This document shows positions 1 through 5,649 of a stretch of DNA of 12,842 bases, one piece after another. The notes beneath the pieces were generated by a model that ran no database searches, was not told the origin of the DNA, and saw only the letters and a program-made list of their open reading frames with translations. The stretch lies in the NCBI GenBank assembly GCA_022703195.1, contig JAKLEF010000024.1:1-12842 (forward strand), given 5' to 3'. Made by a program: the position numbers and the translations under genes. Position 1 is the first letter of the stretch. Each line of letters starts with the position of its first letter. Source of the stretch: Candidatus Fermentibacterota bacterium (lineage in GTDB: Bacteria; Fermentibacterota; Fermentibacteria; Fermentibacterales; Fermentibacteraceae).

Positions 1-2
1 CC

Positions 3-1091
3 GCCCCGCACGTCCGGAGGCTGTTCGAGCGGTATGCTACCGGCCGGGTGACCCTGCGCGGGATCACCCGCCTGGCCATGGCCGAAGGGCTGGTGTTCAA
101 GAGGTCGTACCGGGCGCTGCCCAGCGCGACCGTGCACATGATACTGCAGAACCCCCTCTACATGGGCGACATGATCTGGGACGGCACGCGCTACCACGGG
201 AGGCACGAGCCGCTGGTCTCGCGGGAGCTGTTCGAGCAGGTGCAGGACGTCCTCCACGGGCCGAAGACCGAGCTGCCCAGGCTGACCAGGCACGACCACA
301 CGTACAAGGGCCTGATACGATGCTCCCACTGCGGCTGCACCGTGGGAGCGCAGCGGCACCCGCCATATGTCCACTACCACTGCTCGGGGTACAAGGGCAA
401 CTGCGGGGAGCCGTACCTGCGGGAGGAGGAGCTCGACGAGGCCTTCCGGCAGAACCTGGAGCGGATAGCCCCCGACGACGAGGCCTCCGAAATCCTACGC
501 GAGGAAATGCGCAAGGGAGCCTCCAGGGACGAGGAATCGAAGGCCGGGGTGGTCAGGGGCTTTGAGAACGAGATCGCCTCGCTGAAGAGGCGTCAGGAGA
601 TGTTGTACGAGGACAGGCTCGAAGGCCGGATCGACACCCTGTTCCATGACACGAAGGCGATCGAGATCCGGCAGAAGGTCCGGGTGCTGGAGGACAAGAT
701 CAGGGCCCTGAAGGCCCCCGCTGGCCCAGACCGTGTGGAAGAGGGCATGGAATTTCTGAAACTCTGCAGAACCGCAGCCAGTGAGTATCCGCGTAGATCA
801 GGCCCCGAAAAGCGGGAGTTCCTCGAAAAGCTTGTTTTGAAATCCACTTTAGGAGGCGGGACGGTCGATGTGACATTCCGCGATCCCTTTGATCTGCTTG
901 CAGATGCGAACGCGGTATGGAAAGAGAAGAAGGCTGCCGGAGAGTCTTCCGACAGCCTTCGTCCAGTATGGTACCCCCGACGGGACTCGAACCCATGCTT
1001 TCGGCTCCGGAGGCCGACGCTCTATCCATCTGAGCTACGGGGGCACCGAGACCTTGTTTGTACGCATCCTTACGTTGCCCCCGCAGGCTAG
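3..1091 (+). CDS. Large serine recombinase, C-terminal part (5' end outside window)
   Basis: The open frame is already open at the first complete codon (base 3), so the catalytic N-terminal resolvase domain lies outside the window. What is visible is the DNA-binding half of a large serine recombinase. There is a recombinase domain ending in the typical 'NPLYMGDMIWDG' region, then a zinc beta-ribbon (CSHC near 311-343, then C...C at about 383-400 in DNA coordinates), then a charged helical coiled-coil stretch (roughly 500-720) and the family's 'VTFRDPFDLLA' close at about 870-905. Such enzymes cut and rejoin attachment sites to integrate or excise phages and elements. Base composition is less GC-rich from about 760 onward than in the neighbours. 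The frame does not stop after the conserved end: it runs through the tRNA-Arg terminator and the whole tRNA on the other strand, and stops at 1089-1091. The last 45 or so residues are therefore probably not native. The family call is firm; the true C-terminus is uncertain. Confidence 0.85.
   Translation, partial: APHVRRLFERYATGRVTLRGITRLAMAEGLVFKRSYRALPSATVHMILQNPLYMGDMIWDGTRYHGRHEPLVSRELFEQVQDVLHGPKTELPRLTRHDHTYKGLIRCSHCGCTVGAQRHPPYVHYHCSGYKGNCGEPYLREEELDEAFRQNLERIAPDDEASEILREEMRKGASRDEESKAGVVRGFENEIASLKRRQEMLYEDRLEGRIDTLFHDTKAIEIRQKVRVLEDKIRALKAPAGPDRVEEGMEFLKLCRTAASEYPRRSGPEKREFLEKLVLKSTLGGGTVDVTFRDPFDLLADANAVWKEKKAAGESSDSLRPVWYPRRDSNPCFRLRRPTLYPSELRGHRDLVCTHPYVAPAG
929..960 (-). terminator. 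Intrinsic terminator downstream of tRNA-Arg
   Basis: Twelve base pairs with a single C/A mismatch form between 929-941 and 948-960, around a 6-nt loop. Reading on the minus strand, the hairpin is followed directly by TTCTCTTTCC (919-928), a U-rich tail. It starts 9 bases beyond the encoded CCA of tRNA-Arg, the right place to end that transcript. No T-run follows on the + strand, so it does not serve the recombinase. It lies inside the 3' end of the recombinase reading frame. Confidence 0.65.
969..1044 (-). tRNA. tRNA-Arg (anticodon CCG)
   Basis: On the minus strand a full cloverleaf can be drawn. The acceptor stem GCCCCCG pairs with CGGGGGT (first pair G-T). The D arm is GCTC/GAGC, and the anticodon stem TCGGC/GCCGA encloses the 7-nt loop CTCCGGA, giving anticodon CCG, which decodes the arginine codon CGG. 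The T arm carries the loop TTCGAGT. A discriminator A and an encoded CCA (plus-strand tgg at 969-971) complete a 76-nt gene. CGG is used in these GC-rich genes, so the tRNA makes sense for the host. The gene is embedded antisense in the recombinase reading frame, with its 3' end facing the recombinase, the usual geometry for an element that integrated at a tRNA 3' end. Confidence 0.95.
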
Positions 1092-1181
1092 ATCGCTCTC
1101 GCGACTTCACTCCGTAAAGTCACTGTCGCTTCCGATCGCGCGCACCGCTCTCGCGGTGCTCAAGGACTGAGCTACAGGGGC
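1076..1181 (-). pseudogene. tRNA-derived structured element, degenerate tRNA
   Basis: Reading on the minus strand, the first 27 bases look like the 5' part of a tRNA: acceptor GCCCCTG, TA, and a D arm GCTC-AGTCCTT-GAGC, but without the conserved GG in the D loop. A matching acceptor partner, CGGGGGC plus a discriminator-like A, appears at 1076-1083, giving seven possible pairs. Between them there is no anticodon arm and no TTCGA T-loop. Instead there are compact hairpins: a 7-bp stem with a TCTC/GAGA loop (1142-1159), a 10-bp stem with a 3-nt loop (1101-1123) and a small stem at 1093-1104. No CCA follows. It begins about 9 bases after the predicted transcription start and ends 31 bases before tRNA-Arg. 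It could be a decayed tRNA, a rearranged tRNA from integration, or a tRNA-like leader RNA. Confidence 0.4.
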
Positions 1182-1197
1182 ATGAAAACGAGTTTGG

Positions 1198-1226
1198 ATT
1201 ATAGCAGGAAAGCAGCGATGCCGAAA
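1198..1226 (-). promoter_or_regulatory. Promoter for the tRNA-like element and tRNA-Arg
   Basis: A perfect TATAAT -10 box lies on the minus strand (plus-strand attata, 1198-1203). Seventeen bases upstream is a weak -35, TTTCGG (1221-1226). Predicted transcription starts near 1190, just before the tRNA-like element, and would continue into tRNA-Arg and its terminator. The -10 is convincing; the -35 is poor. Confidence 0.6.
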
Positions 1227-1289
1227 GAGGCGGCATTCGTGTAAGGCCCTTCGGGCATCGTCTGAGGAAGTACTCTCCGGCCCTCTCGC

Positions 1290-1361
1290 GGTCCGCCAGA
1301 CTCGGTACTCGTAGACTGGCTAGCCACTGCCGGACCAGCTGGTTCCTGCGGACGCAGGAAC
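1290..1361. repeat. Cluster of inverted repeats in the gap after the phosphodiesterase gene
   Basis: Between the end of the phosphodiesterase gene (1369) and the tRNA promoter there are two nested structures. One is a perfect 8-bp stem with a 4-nt loop, 1342-1349 with 1354-1361. The other is a longer paired block, GGTCC (1290-1294) with GGACC (1332-1336) and GCCAG (1295-1299) with CTGGC (1316-1320), separated by an 11-base bulge. Neither is followed by a T-run in either direction, so a classical terminator is not supported. They may serve as a Rho-dependent end, as 3' mRNA protection, or as recombinase-related palindromes. Further small stems occur at about 1219-1235 and 1243-1253. No gene is seen in this gap. 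Confidence 0.45.
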
Positions 1362-1368
1362 AAGCGTT

Positions 1369-1851
1369 CTAGCCCAGGGCGACCTTCTGAACCACCGGGC
1401 GGGTGCCGCGTTCCAGTGTGAGGACTGCGAACGAGGAGCCGTGGCCGCCCGAGGCGGAGCCGGGGTTCAGGAGGAGCCTCTCCCCCGTCCACTTCTCCTG
1501 CCACTCGTGGGAATGGCCGTGGATGATGATGTCGGGCTCGACATCGAAGGACTTCCTGACCCTCGCCTCGAGGTCCCACGGGGGGCCCCAGCCGTGGATC
1601 AGGCCGATCCTCGAGCCTTCGAGCTCGAAGACTAGCTTCTGAGAGAGCAGCCTGGACAGGTCGAAGCCGTCCATGTTGCCCAGCACGCCCCGCACGGGCG
1701 CCAGGCGTTCGAGGTCCTCGAGCACGAAGGACTCGACGAAATCCCCGGCATGGATGACGAGATCGCAGTTCGCGCATTCCTCGTACACCCTGCCGGGGAT
1801 CCCTGACGCTCTCGTCGGCACGTGAGTGTCCGAGAGAACGACGATTCTCAA
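1369..1851 (-). CDS. YfcE/MJ0936-type metallophosphoesterase
   Basis: A compact calcineurin-like phosphodiesterase of 160 residues. All metal-binding motifs of the YfcE/MJ0936 group are present in order: D8-x-H10 in SDTH, HAGD ending at D37, GNMD with N59, H86 in LIHGWG, and H111-G-H-S-H115. 'NPGSAS' at about 129-134 is also typical of the group. Members hydrolyse phosphodiesters with two metal ions (often Mn) and are cytoplasmic; the natural substrate is unknown. The start is a TTG (1849-1851) one base after the stop of the small basic gene upstream. Family length and the usual 'MRIVVLSDTH' beginning support this start, and the spacing suggests translational coupling. It is the last gene of the HU, COX24-like, phosphodiesterase unit. 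The GNMD variant (commonly GNCD or GNHD) is a mild difference and does not touch the liganding Asn. Confidence 0.88.
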   Translation of the reverse strand: MRIVVLSDTHVPTRASGIPGRVYEECANCDLVIHAGDFVESFVLEDLERLAPVRGVLGNMDGFDLSRLLSQKLVFELEGSRIGLIHGWGPPWDLEARVRKSFDVEPDIIIHGHSHEWQEKWTGERLLLNPGSASGGHGSSFAVLTLERGTRPVVQKVALG

Positions 1852-1852
1852 G

Positions 1853-1948
1853 CTAGCGGATCTTCTTCTTGTGCCGATTCGCGCGACGGCGCTTCTTGCG
1901 CTTGTGCGTCGCGATCTTCAGCCGCTTGCGCTTCCTGCCGTTAGGCAC
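1853..1948 (-). CDS. AURKAIP1/COX24 domain protein (mS38/bS22-like), 31 aa
   Basis: A very small gene missed by length filters. The frame runs from GTG at 1946-1948, directly after the HU stop codon, to TAG at 1853-1855. The 31-residue product is extremely basic. It begins MPNGRKRKR, has a central IATHKRKKRRR and ends NRHKKKIR. This matches the pattern of the short AURKAIP1/COX24-type proteins of Bacteroidetes and related bacteria, which are homologous to mitochondrial mS38 and resemble the actinobacterial small-subunit protein bS22. These are thought to bind 16S rRNA near the decoding region. There are no bases between the HU stop and this start, and one base between its stop and the phosphodiesterase start. 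Recognition rests on my memory of the family pattern, but the match is strong along the whole length. Confidence 0.85.
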   Translation of the reverse strand: MPNGRKRKRLKIATHKRKKRRRANRHKKKIR

Positions 1949-2224
1949 TTACTTGGCCACCTCTTCCTTGACGGCCCGCGAGGGCTTGAAGACGGGGACG
2001 AGCCGCTTGGGAACGACCACGGCCTCGCCGGTGTGCGGGTTGCGCGCCTTGCGCTGGTTCCTGCTCACTACCTTGAATGTACCGAAGCCCCTGACCTCGA
2101 TGTGCTCGTTGGAAGCAAGGGCCTTCTTAACCTCGGCGAAGAACTGGTTGACCACGGTGGCAACTTCCTTCTTCGTAAGGCCGGTGGTTTCCGCGATGCT
2201 CGAAACGATGTCGGCCTTCGTCAT
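1949..2224 (-). CDS. HU family DNA-binding protein
   Basis: A 91-residue HU/IHF-type nucleoid protein. The N-terminal helices begin MTKADIVSSIAETTG. The conserved core GFGTF is at residues 46-50, the DNA-intercalating ribbon carries RNPHTGE at 61-67, and it ends with PKRLVPVFKPS, all as in standard HU (about 90 residues). It binds and bends DNA as a dimer. The start is set at ATG 2222-2224 because of an excellent AGGAGG ribosome site (2231-2236) with six bases of spacing; the 32 in-frame codons upstream are not HU-like. The gene follows tRNA-Ala by 112 bases. No convincing promoter of its own was seen, so read-through from the tRNA-Ala promoter is possible. It is followed without a gap by the COX24-like gene. 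Confidence 0.96.
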   Translation of the reverse strand: MTKADIVSSIAETTGLTKKEVATVVNQFFAEVKKALASNEHIEVRGFGTFKVVSRNQRKARNPHTGEAVVVPKRLVPVFKPSRAVKEEVAK

Positions 2225-2305
2225 CTCGATCCTCCTGACCGCCGCGACGCCCCCGCGGCAATTGAACCCCTGCCGCCCTGGCGTGACGGCGTTTTCATGA
2301 CACAC

Positions 2306-2325
2306 CCGGCGGAATCGCACGCCGG
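2306..2325 (-). other. GC-rich hairpin between tRNA-Ala and HU
   Basis: CCGGCG at 2306-2311 pairs with CGCCGG at 2320-2325 around an 8-nt loop, 11 bases after the tRNA-Ala 3' end. No T-run follows on the minus strand, so it would be at best a weak terminator or a processing signal between the tRNA and the HU message. Confidence 0.4.
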
Positions 2326-2336
2326 AAAGGGGGACC

Positions 2337-2413
2337 TGGTGGAGCTGACGGGAGTCGAACCCGTGACCCCTTGACTGCCAGTCAAGTGCTCATACCAACT
2401 GAGCTACAGCCCC
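2337..2413 (-). tRNA. tRNA-Ala (anticodon GGC)
   Basis: On the minus strand the acceptor GGGGCTG pairs with CAGCTCC. The D arm is GCTC-AGTTGGTAT-GAGC. The anticodon stem CTTGA/TCAAG holds the loop CTGGCAG, so the anticodon is GGC (Ala, codons GCC/GCU). A normal T arm with TTCGACT, a discriminator A and encoded CCA (2337-2339) complete a 77-nt gene. A strong promoter lies just upstream at 2432-2459. Confidence 0.96.
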
Positions 2414-2431
2414 ACCGGGAAAAAGCACCAC

Positions 2432-2459
2432 AAGATAAGGCACTCGGCGAAACTGTCAA
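2432..2459 (-). promoter_or_regulatory. Promoter of tRNA-Ala, overlapping the end of the PPC gene
   Basis: On the minus strand there is a perfect TTGACA (plus 2454-2459), a 16-base spacer and TATCTT (plus 2432-2437). Transcription would start near 2425, about 12 bases before the mature tRNA-Ala. The -35 box overlaps the stop codon of the upstream PPC-domain gene. Confidence 0.72.
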
Positions 2460-2893
2460 GTATCTGCAATGTCACCTTTTGGAGCCTGGAGGGGCCGGAA
2501 GGCTCCCTGGGCCTCGCCTCGCTCCAGCGGCGTATCCGTAATGCGGAGAGCCACTTCCAGGGTCACCGCCACGGTGCCACCGAAGAGGTGCCCTCCCCTG
2601 GCCTCGAATTCGTGGCTGCCGAGGACCGCGTGGACGTGGACGAACGGCTTCCCGTCGAGCATCGAGACGTTCCCCGAGAGCGAGAGAACCTCGTCGGGCC
2701 CGGGGAAGACCCGCCTGCGGTAGGCCGAGCCGTCGTACACACCCAGCTCGACGTCGGCCATCATGCCGACCCCGCAGAGCAGCACGGCTCCACCGACGCC
2801 CGTCTCGGCACACCACGCGGCCAGGGCCTCGGGGAAGCGCTCACCCCTGTCGAATCTCAGGAGCGGGAAACTCCCGCCGTTCAGGACCCTCAA
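2456..2893 (-). CDS. PPC/DUF296 domain protein
   Basis: A 145-residue single-domain protein of the plant-and-prokaryote conserved (PPC, DUF296) family. The body from about residue 10 to 122 fits the fold: 'EALAAWCAETGV' helix, 'AVLLCGVGMMADVELGVYDG', 'VLSLSGNVSMLDGKPFVHVHAVLG' and the hallmark 'GGHLFGGTVAVTLEV'. The conserved histidines H86, H88 and H102 may bind metal. Prokaryotic members are trimeric; plant relatives are the AT-hook nuclear proteins, but this one has no AT hook. Its role in bacteria is not established. The start is taken as TTG at 2891-2893, which overlaps the previous stop as TTGA. The longer in-frame extension upstream is just the preceding gene read in another frame. The ribosome site appears to be the G-rich run that encodes the previous protein's glycine tail. 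The last codons carry the -35 of the tRNA-Ala promoter. Confidence 0.85.
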   Translation of the reverse strand: MRVLNGGSFPLLRFDRGERFPEALAAWCAETGVGGAVLLCGVGMMADVELGVYDGSAYRRRVFPGPDEVLSLSGNVSMLDGKPFVHVHAVLGSHEFEARGGHLFGGTVAVTLEVALRITDTPLERGEAQGAFRPLQAPKGDIADT

Positions 2894-3252
2894 CCCCCGC
2901 CACCCCCTCCGATGCTCCCGCCGGCAGTCCAGCTGGGGCTTCCCGTCTCGATCGAGCCGTGCTCGCCGCACGGGCAGGTGACGGTGTACCCGTCTCCGCC
3001 AGCTTCCATGACGTATCCGTTTCCGTCTGACGGGCACGCGAGGGGTACGGTCCTGCCCGCGAGCCGGTCGAGTTCAGCGATCGAAGAGGCCCAGCGGCCG
3101 TAGGTCGTCCGATAGAGGGCCTGCTCGGTCGAGAGCGAGTTCATGTTGGCGCGGCACTGACGGGTCTCGGCCTCGTTCCTGAAGCCGTCGCACCCGGGGG
3201 CGACGGCGAGGAGCGCTGCAAGGGCCAGTGCCGCGATCAGCGTGATGCGCAT
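2890..3252 (-). CDS. Small exported protein with pseudopilin-like body and Gly6 tail
   Basis: A 120-residue protein. Residues 1-21 are a signal sequence (MRIT, then a run of Ala/Leu) ending APGC at about residue 21, which could be a weak lipobox; the usual -3 Leu is an Ala here. Residues 33-100 (C-RANMNSLSTEQALYRTTYGRWASSIAELD, then ACPSDGNGYVMEAGGDGYTVTCPCGEHGSI) have the arrangement seen in the periplasmic half of type II/IV pseudopilins. There is a helix with an early Cys, then short strands with CP...CP..HG, but the prepilin cleavage motif and the phenylalanine-led helix are absent. The protein ends in six glycines. It sits 3 bases after the protease gene and overlaps the PPC gene by 4 bases, so it is probably made with the protease. 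The start ATG has an AGGTAGGA site. The exact function is not known. Confidence 0.72.
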   Translation of the reverse strand: MRITLIAALALAALLAVAPGCDGFRNEAETRQCRANMNSLSTEQALYRTTYGRWASSIAELDRLAGRTVPLACPSDGNGYVMEAGGDGYTVTCPCGEHGSIETGSPSWTAGGSIGGGGGG

Positions 3253-3255
3253 GTC

Positions 3256-5649
3256 CTACCTCATGACGACGATGCGCCTGGTGGCCGCTTCGCCTGTGCC
3301 GGTCGAGAGTCTGACGACATACACTCCCGACGGGGCCTCGGAACCGTCTCCGCACTCCAGGTTCCACACCGCCTCGCCGGAACCGCAGGAATTGCTCACC
3401 AGGATCACGTCGACGACCCGGCCCGCCAGGTCGAGGACCTCTAACTTGCCGCCACCCTGGGCTATCCCCCAGCGGAACGACACGGACCCGAGGGCGGGAT
3501 TCTGCGACGGCGCACCCAGGAACGTCGAGAAGGGCGACGGCCCGCCGCCTATCCCCACGCCGTACACGAGCAGGTCCTCGGATACCGGTGCATGGTTCCT
3601 GGCCCATCCCGTGACGGTGGCGGTACCCGGGGCGCCATCGATCGTCACGTCGATCACGGCCTGTCCGGCTGCGTTGGTGAAGCCCACGGCATAACCGGCG
3701 GGATCGTCCCACTCCCCGGCCAGGATGCAGACCCTGCCCCCCTCCACCGGCCCGGAGGCATCGGAGAGCGTCACCGTGACGGTCTGCGCCCCCACGTCCA
3801 GGTGTGCGGGGCAGTCCATCGAGAGAGCCCCCTGCGGCACCTCGCTCCACATGGGCAGTTCGGGGTCGCCGAACAGGGTGATCGACTTGGCGATCCAGTC
3901 ATAGTGGGTGTCGGTGGGGATCAGGGGGATGAACTCGTCCCAGGCCAGCGCGTGCGCCGCGCCAAGGTGATAGACGCCGTTCACGAAGAACTCGGCGAAG
4001 AACTGCTGGTCGACCAGGTCGGACCACTGGTTGCCCGGGTCGGTGGGCTCGCCCCATCCGTACCGGGTGTTCATCATGCAGAACCCGCCGCCGTTCGGGG
4101 CGTTCAGCCAGGACTCGGCCAGGCAGTCGCACGTGTCGAACGAGCCGGCCAGGCAGGCGAGGGAGTTCCAGATGCTCACGCGGCCGTGGGCCGAGATGTT
4201 CGTGAGGCCCTGGAAGTCGCTCGTGGTGAGATAGCCGTAGGCGTCGCCGATCGAGACGAGCGTCTCGCTGCCGTGTCCTGCGTGGTTCACTAGCTGCATG
4301 CCGCGGTTGAGCATCTCCATCGACAGTTCATGGCTCTGCGTGCCGTTCTCCTCGTAATGCTTCACCACGGGCTGCCATGCCGGCGGGGTGTAGAGGGTGT
4401 CGACCTTCTCCTTGCCGGCCGAACCGGGGCAGAAGGCGGGGTCGGTCCACAGGATCGCGGTGGTGAACCCCATCGACGTGTACCAGGGATCGGTGTCGTT
4501 CGAGTCGACCGAGGGGATCTGGTAGGCCGTCACCTTGCCGGTGAAGATCCCCACCTCGGCCGTGGTGGAGCAGGCGGCCCGGCCCACGAGGTAGTCGGGG
4601 TGGTAGTCCATCACGTCCTGGCCTATCTCGCCCCAGATCCCGTCGTTGTCGAAGTTCCAGGCGTCGGCTCCGGGCGCCGTGTCGTTCATGTCGCTGAAGT
4701 AGATGTCGGCCGCGGGATAGTCTACGTATCCCTCGGCGGTGGCCCAGCAGTTGCGCGCTGGGACCTGGTCGACGTCGCCGCCCAGGAGGACGTACATGGG
4801 CGCTCCCTGGTCCCACACGGTCCGCAGGAAGTGCCTCATCCTCTGGGGTCCGTCGACGCCGCTGTAGTTGGCCTGGATGTACTCCATGGTGACGATCGAG
4901 GCCGGTATCCCCATCTCGGTCTTGAAGGCCGCGAGAGGTTCGAAGGCGCCCGACAGAGCCTCGGACGTGATGATGAGGTAGTCGCCGTAGGGCAGGTCGC
5001 GCGAATCGAGGATCACCGCGCCCGAAGGGCCGACGTCGCCGGGATTGATGACGGATGCCGCCACCAGCTCCCTTGCGGTGCTCTCGGAGGCTGCACTCCT
5101 CGCGGCAGGGGCGCAGCCGTCGGGATCGGCCGAGCAGTGGAGCGTGAACGTCAGCGAGGTGACGGCCGAAAGCCTGCCGGTGGCGGGGTTCCAGGAGAGG
5201 GGCCTCACCACGAGGCCTGCAACGGGATAGCCGAACAGGGAGCCTCCGCCCGAGAGTGACAGCACGGGGGCACCGGTCTCCCTCGAATATGCCTCGGCGT
5301 CACGGCCGACCGGCGAGAAATCCCAGGGCCGGGAGATGGGTACTGCGTGCTGCATGGGCCTTATGTCATGGCGCCCCGGGAGCGCCGTGCGCTCGACGGA
5401 GACGATCGACACCGAATCCACCCCGGTCCAGGGCGCCAGAGCGACCAGGAGAGGCACGGCCGGCAGGGCCGGTTCTCCGGGATGCCCCGAGGGGGAGGCG
5501 CCGGGGAGGGTCACCCTCTCGCCGAAGGCGCCGTCCTGGATCGAGAGATCGCCCAGGGGCATTGTCCAGGTTAGCGTCAGGTCTCCGGCTCCGCCGGCCC
5601 CGGCGGAGAAGAGCAGGACGGCGAGTGCGGCCAGGGCTGGGAACCTCAT
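3256..5649 (-). CDS. Secreted gingipain-like cysteine protease (peptidase C25)
   Basis: A 797-residue secreted protease. Residues 1-21 are a signal peptide ending near GAGGAG. Residues about 22-200 resemble the C25 N-terminal prodomain. The caspase-like C25 domain spans about 210-600. It contains 'YLIITSEAL...FKTEMGIPASIVTM', 'VLLGGDVDQVPAR' and 'DYLVGRAACST', then the catalytic pair: H459 in NHAGHG and C499 in NSLACLAGSFD. An Ig-like domain follows at about 605-695. The last 90 residues have the FlgD/T9SS-type pattern, an NP...G start, 'LEVLDLAGRVV', 'PSGVYVVRL' and a basic end 'RRIVVMR'. Such tails send proteins through the type IX system or anchor them. No T9SS machinery is visible in the window. 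The start ATG (5647-5649) shares one base with the stop of the amidase gene (TGATG); the signal peptide confirms it, and the much longer upstream extension is only amidase read out of frame. Confidence 0.88.
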   Translation of the reverse strand: MRFPALAALAVLLFSAGAGGAGDLTLTWTMPLGDLSIQDGAFGERVTLPGASPSGHPGEPALPAVPLLVALAPWTGVDSVSIVSVERTALPGRHDIRPMQHAVPISRPWDFSPVGRDAEAYSRETGAPVLSLSGGGSLFGYPVAGLVVRPLSWNPATGRLSAVTSLTFTLHCSADPDGCAPAARSAASESTARELVAASVINPGDVGPSGAVILDSRDLPYGDYLIITSEALSGAFEPLAAFKTEMGIPASIVTMEYIQANYSGVDGPQRMRHFLRTVWDQGAPMYVLLGGDVDQVPARNCWATAEGYVDYPAADIYFSDMNDTAPGADAWNFDNDGIWGEIGQDVMDYHPDYLVGRAACSTTAEVGIFTGKVTAYQIPSVDSNDTDPWYTSMGFTTAILWTDPAFCPGSAGKEKVDTLYTPPAWQPVVKHYEENGTQSHELSMEMLNRGMQLVNHAGHGSETLVSIGDAYGYLTTSDFQGLTNISAHGRVSIWNSLACLAGSFDTCDCLAESWLNAPNGGGFCMMNTRYGWGEPTDPGNQWSDLVDQQFFAEFFVNGVYHLGAAHALAWDEFIPLIPTDTHYDWIAKSITLFGDPELPMWSEVPQGALSMDCPAHLDVGAQTVTVTLSDASGPVEGGRVCILAGEWDDPAGYAVGFTNAAGQAVIDVTIDGAPGTATVTGWARNHAPVSEDLLVYGVGIGGGPSPFSTFLGAPSQNPALGSVSFRWGIAQGGGKLEVLDLAGRVVDVILVSNSCGSGEAVWNLECGDGSEAPSGVYVVRLSTGTGEAATRRIVVMR

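Noticed and set aside
889..1170. Small + strand protein ending near 1170
   Set aside because: The text 'TPDGTRTHAFGSGGRRSIHLSYGG' is the antisense of tRNA-Arg and the rest is the antisense of the tRNA-like element; such tRNA-shadow peptides are a known annotation artefact.
1076..1181. A true type II or selenocysteine tRNA with a long variable arm
   Set aside because: The acceptor pairing and 10-bp hairpin invited this, but there is no 7-nt anticodon loop, no TTCGA T-loop, no GG in the D loop and no CCA.
1290..1361. Intrinsic terminator of the phosphodiesterase operon
   Set aside because: The hairpins are strong, but there is no T-run on either strand; kept only as inverted repeats.
1199..1777. 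192-residue minus-strand frame overlapping the phosphodiesterase
   Set aside because: It is the phosphodiesterase read in another frame, and it runs into the tRNA promoter region; no family similarity.
3592..5259. Long + strand open frames (233 and 309 residues) across the protease gene
   Set aside because: They are antisense to the intact C25 protease, low-complexity in Val/Gly/Arg, and have no ribosome site or family pattern.
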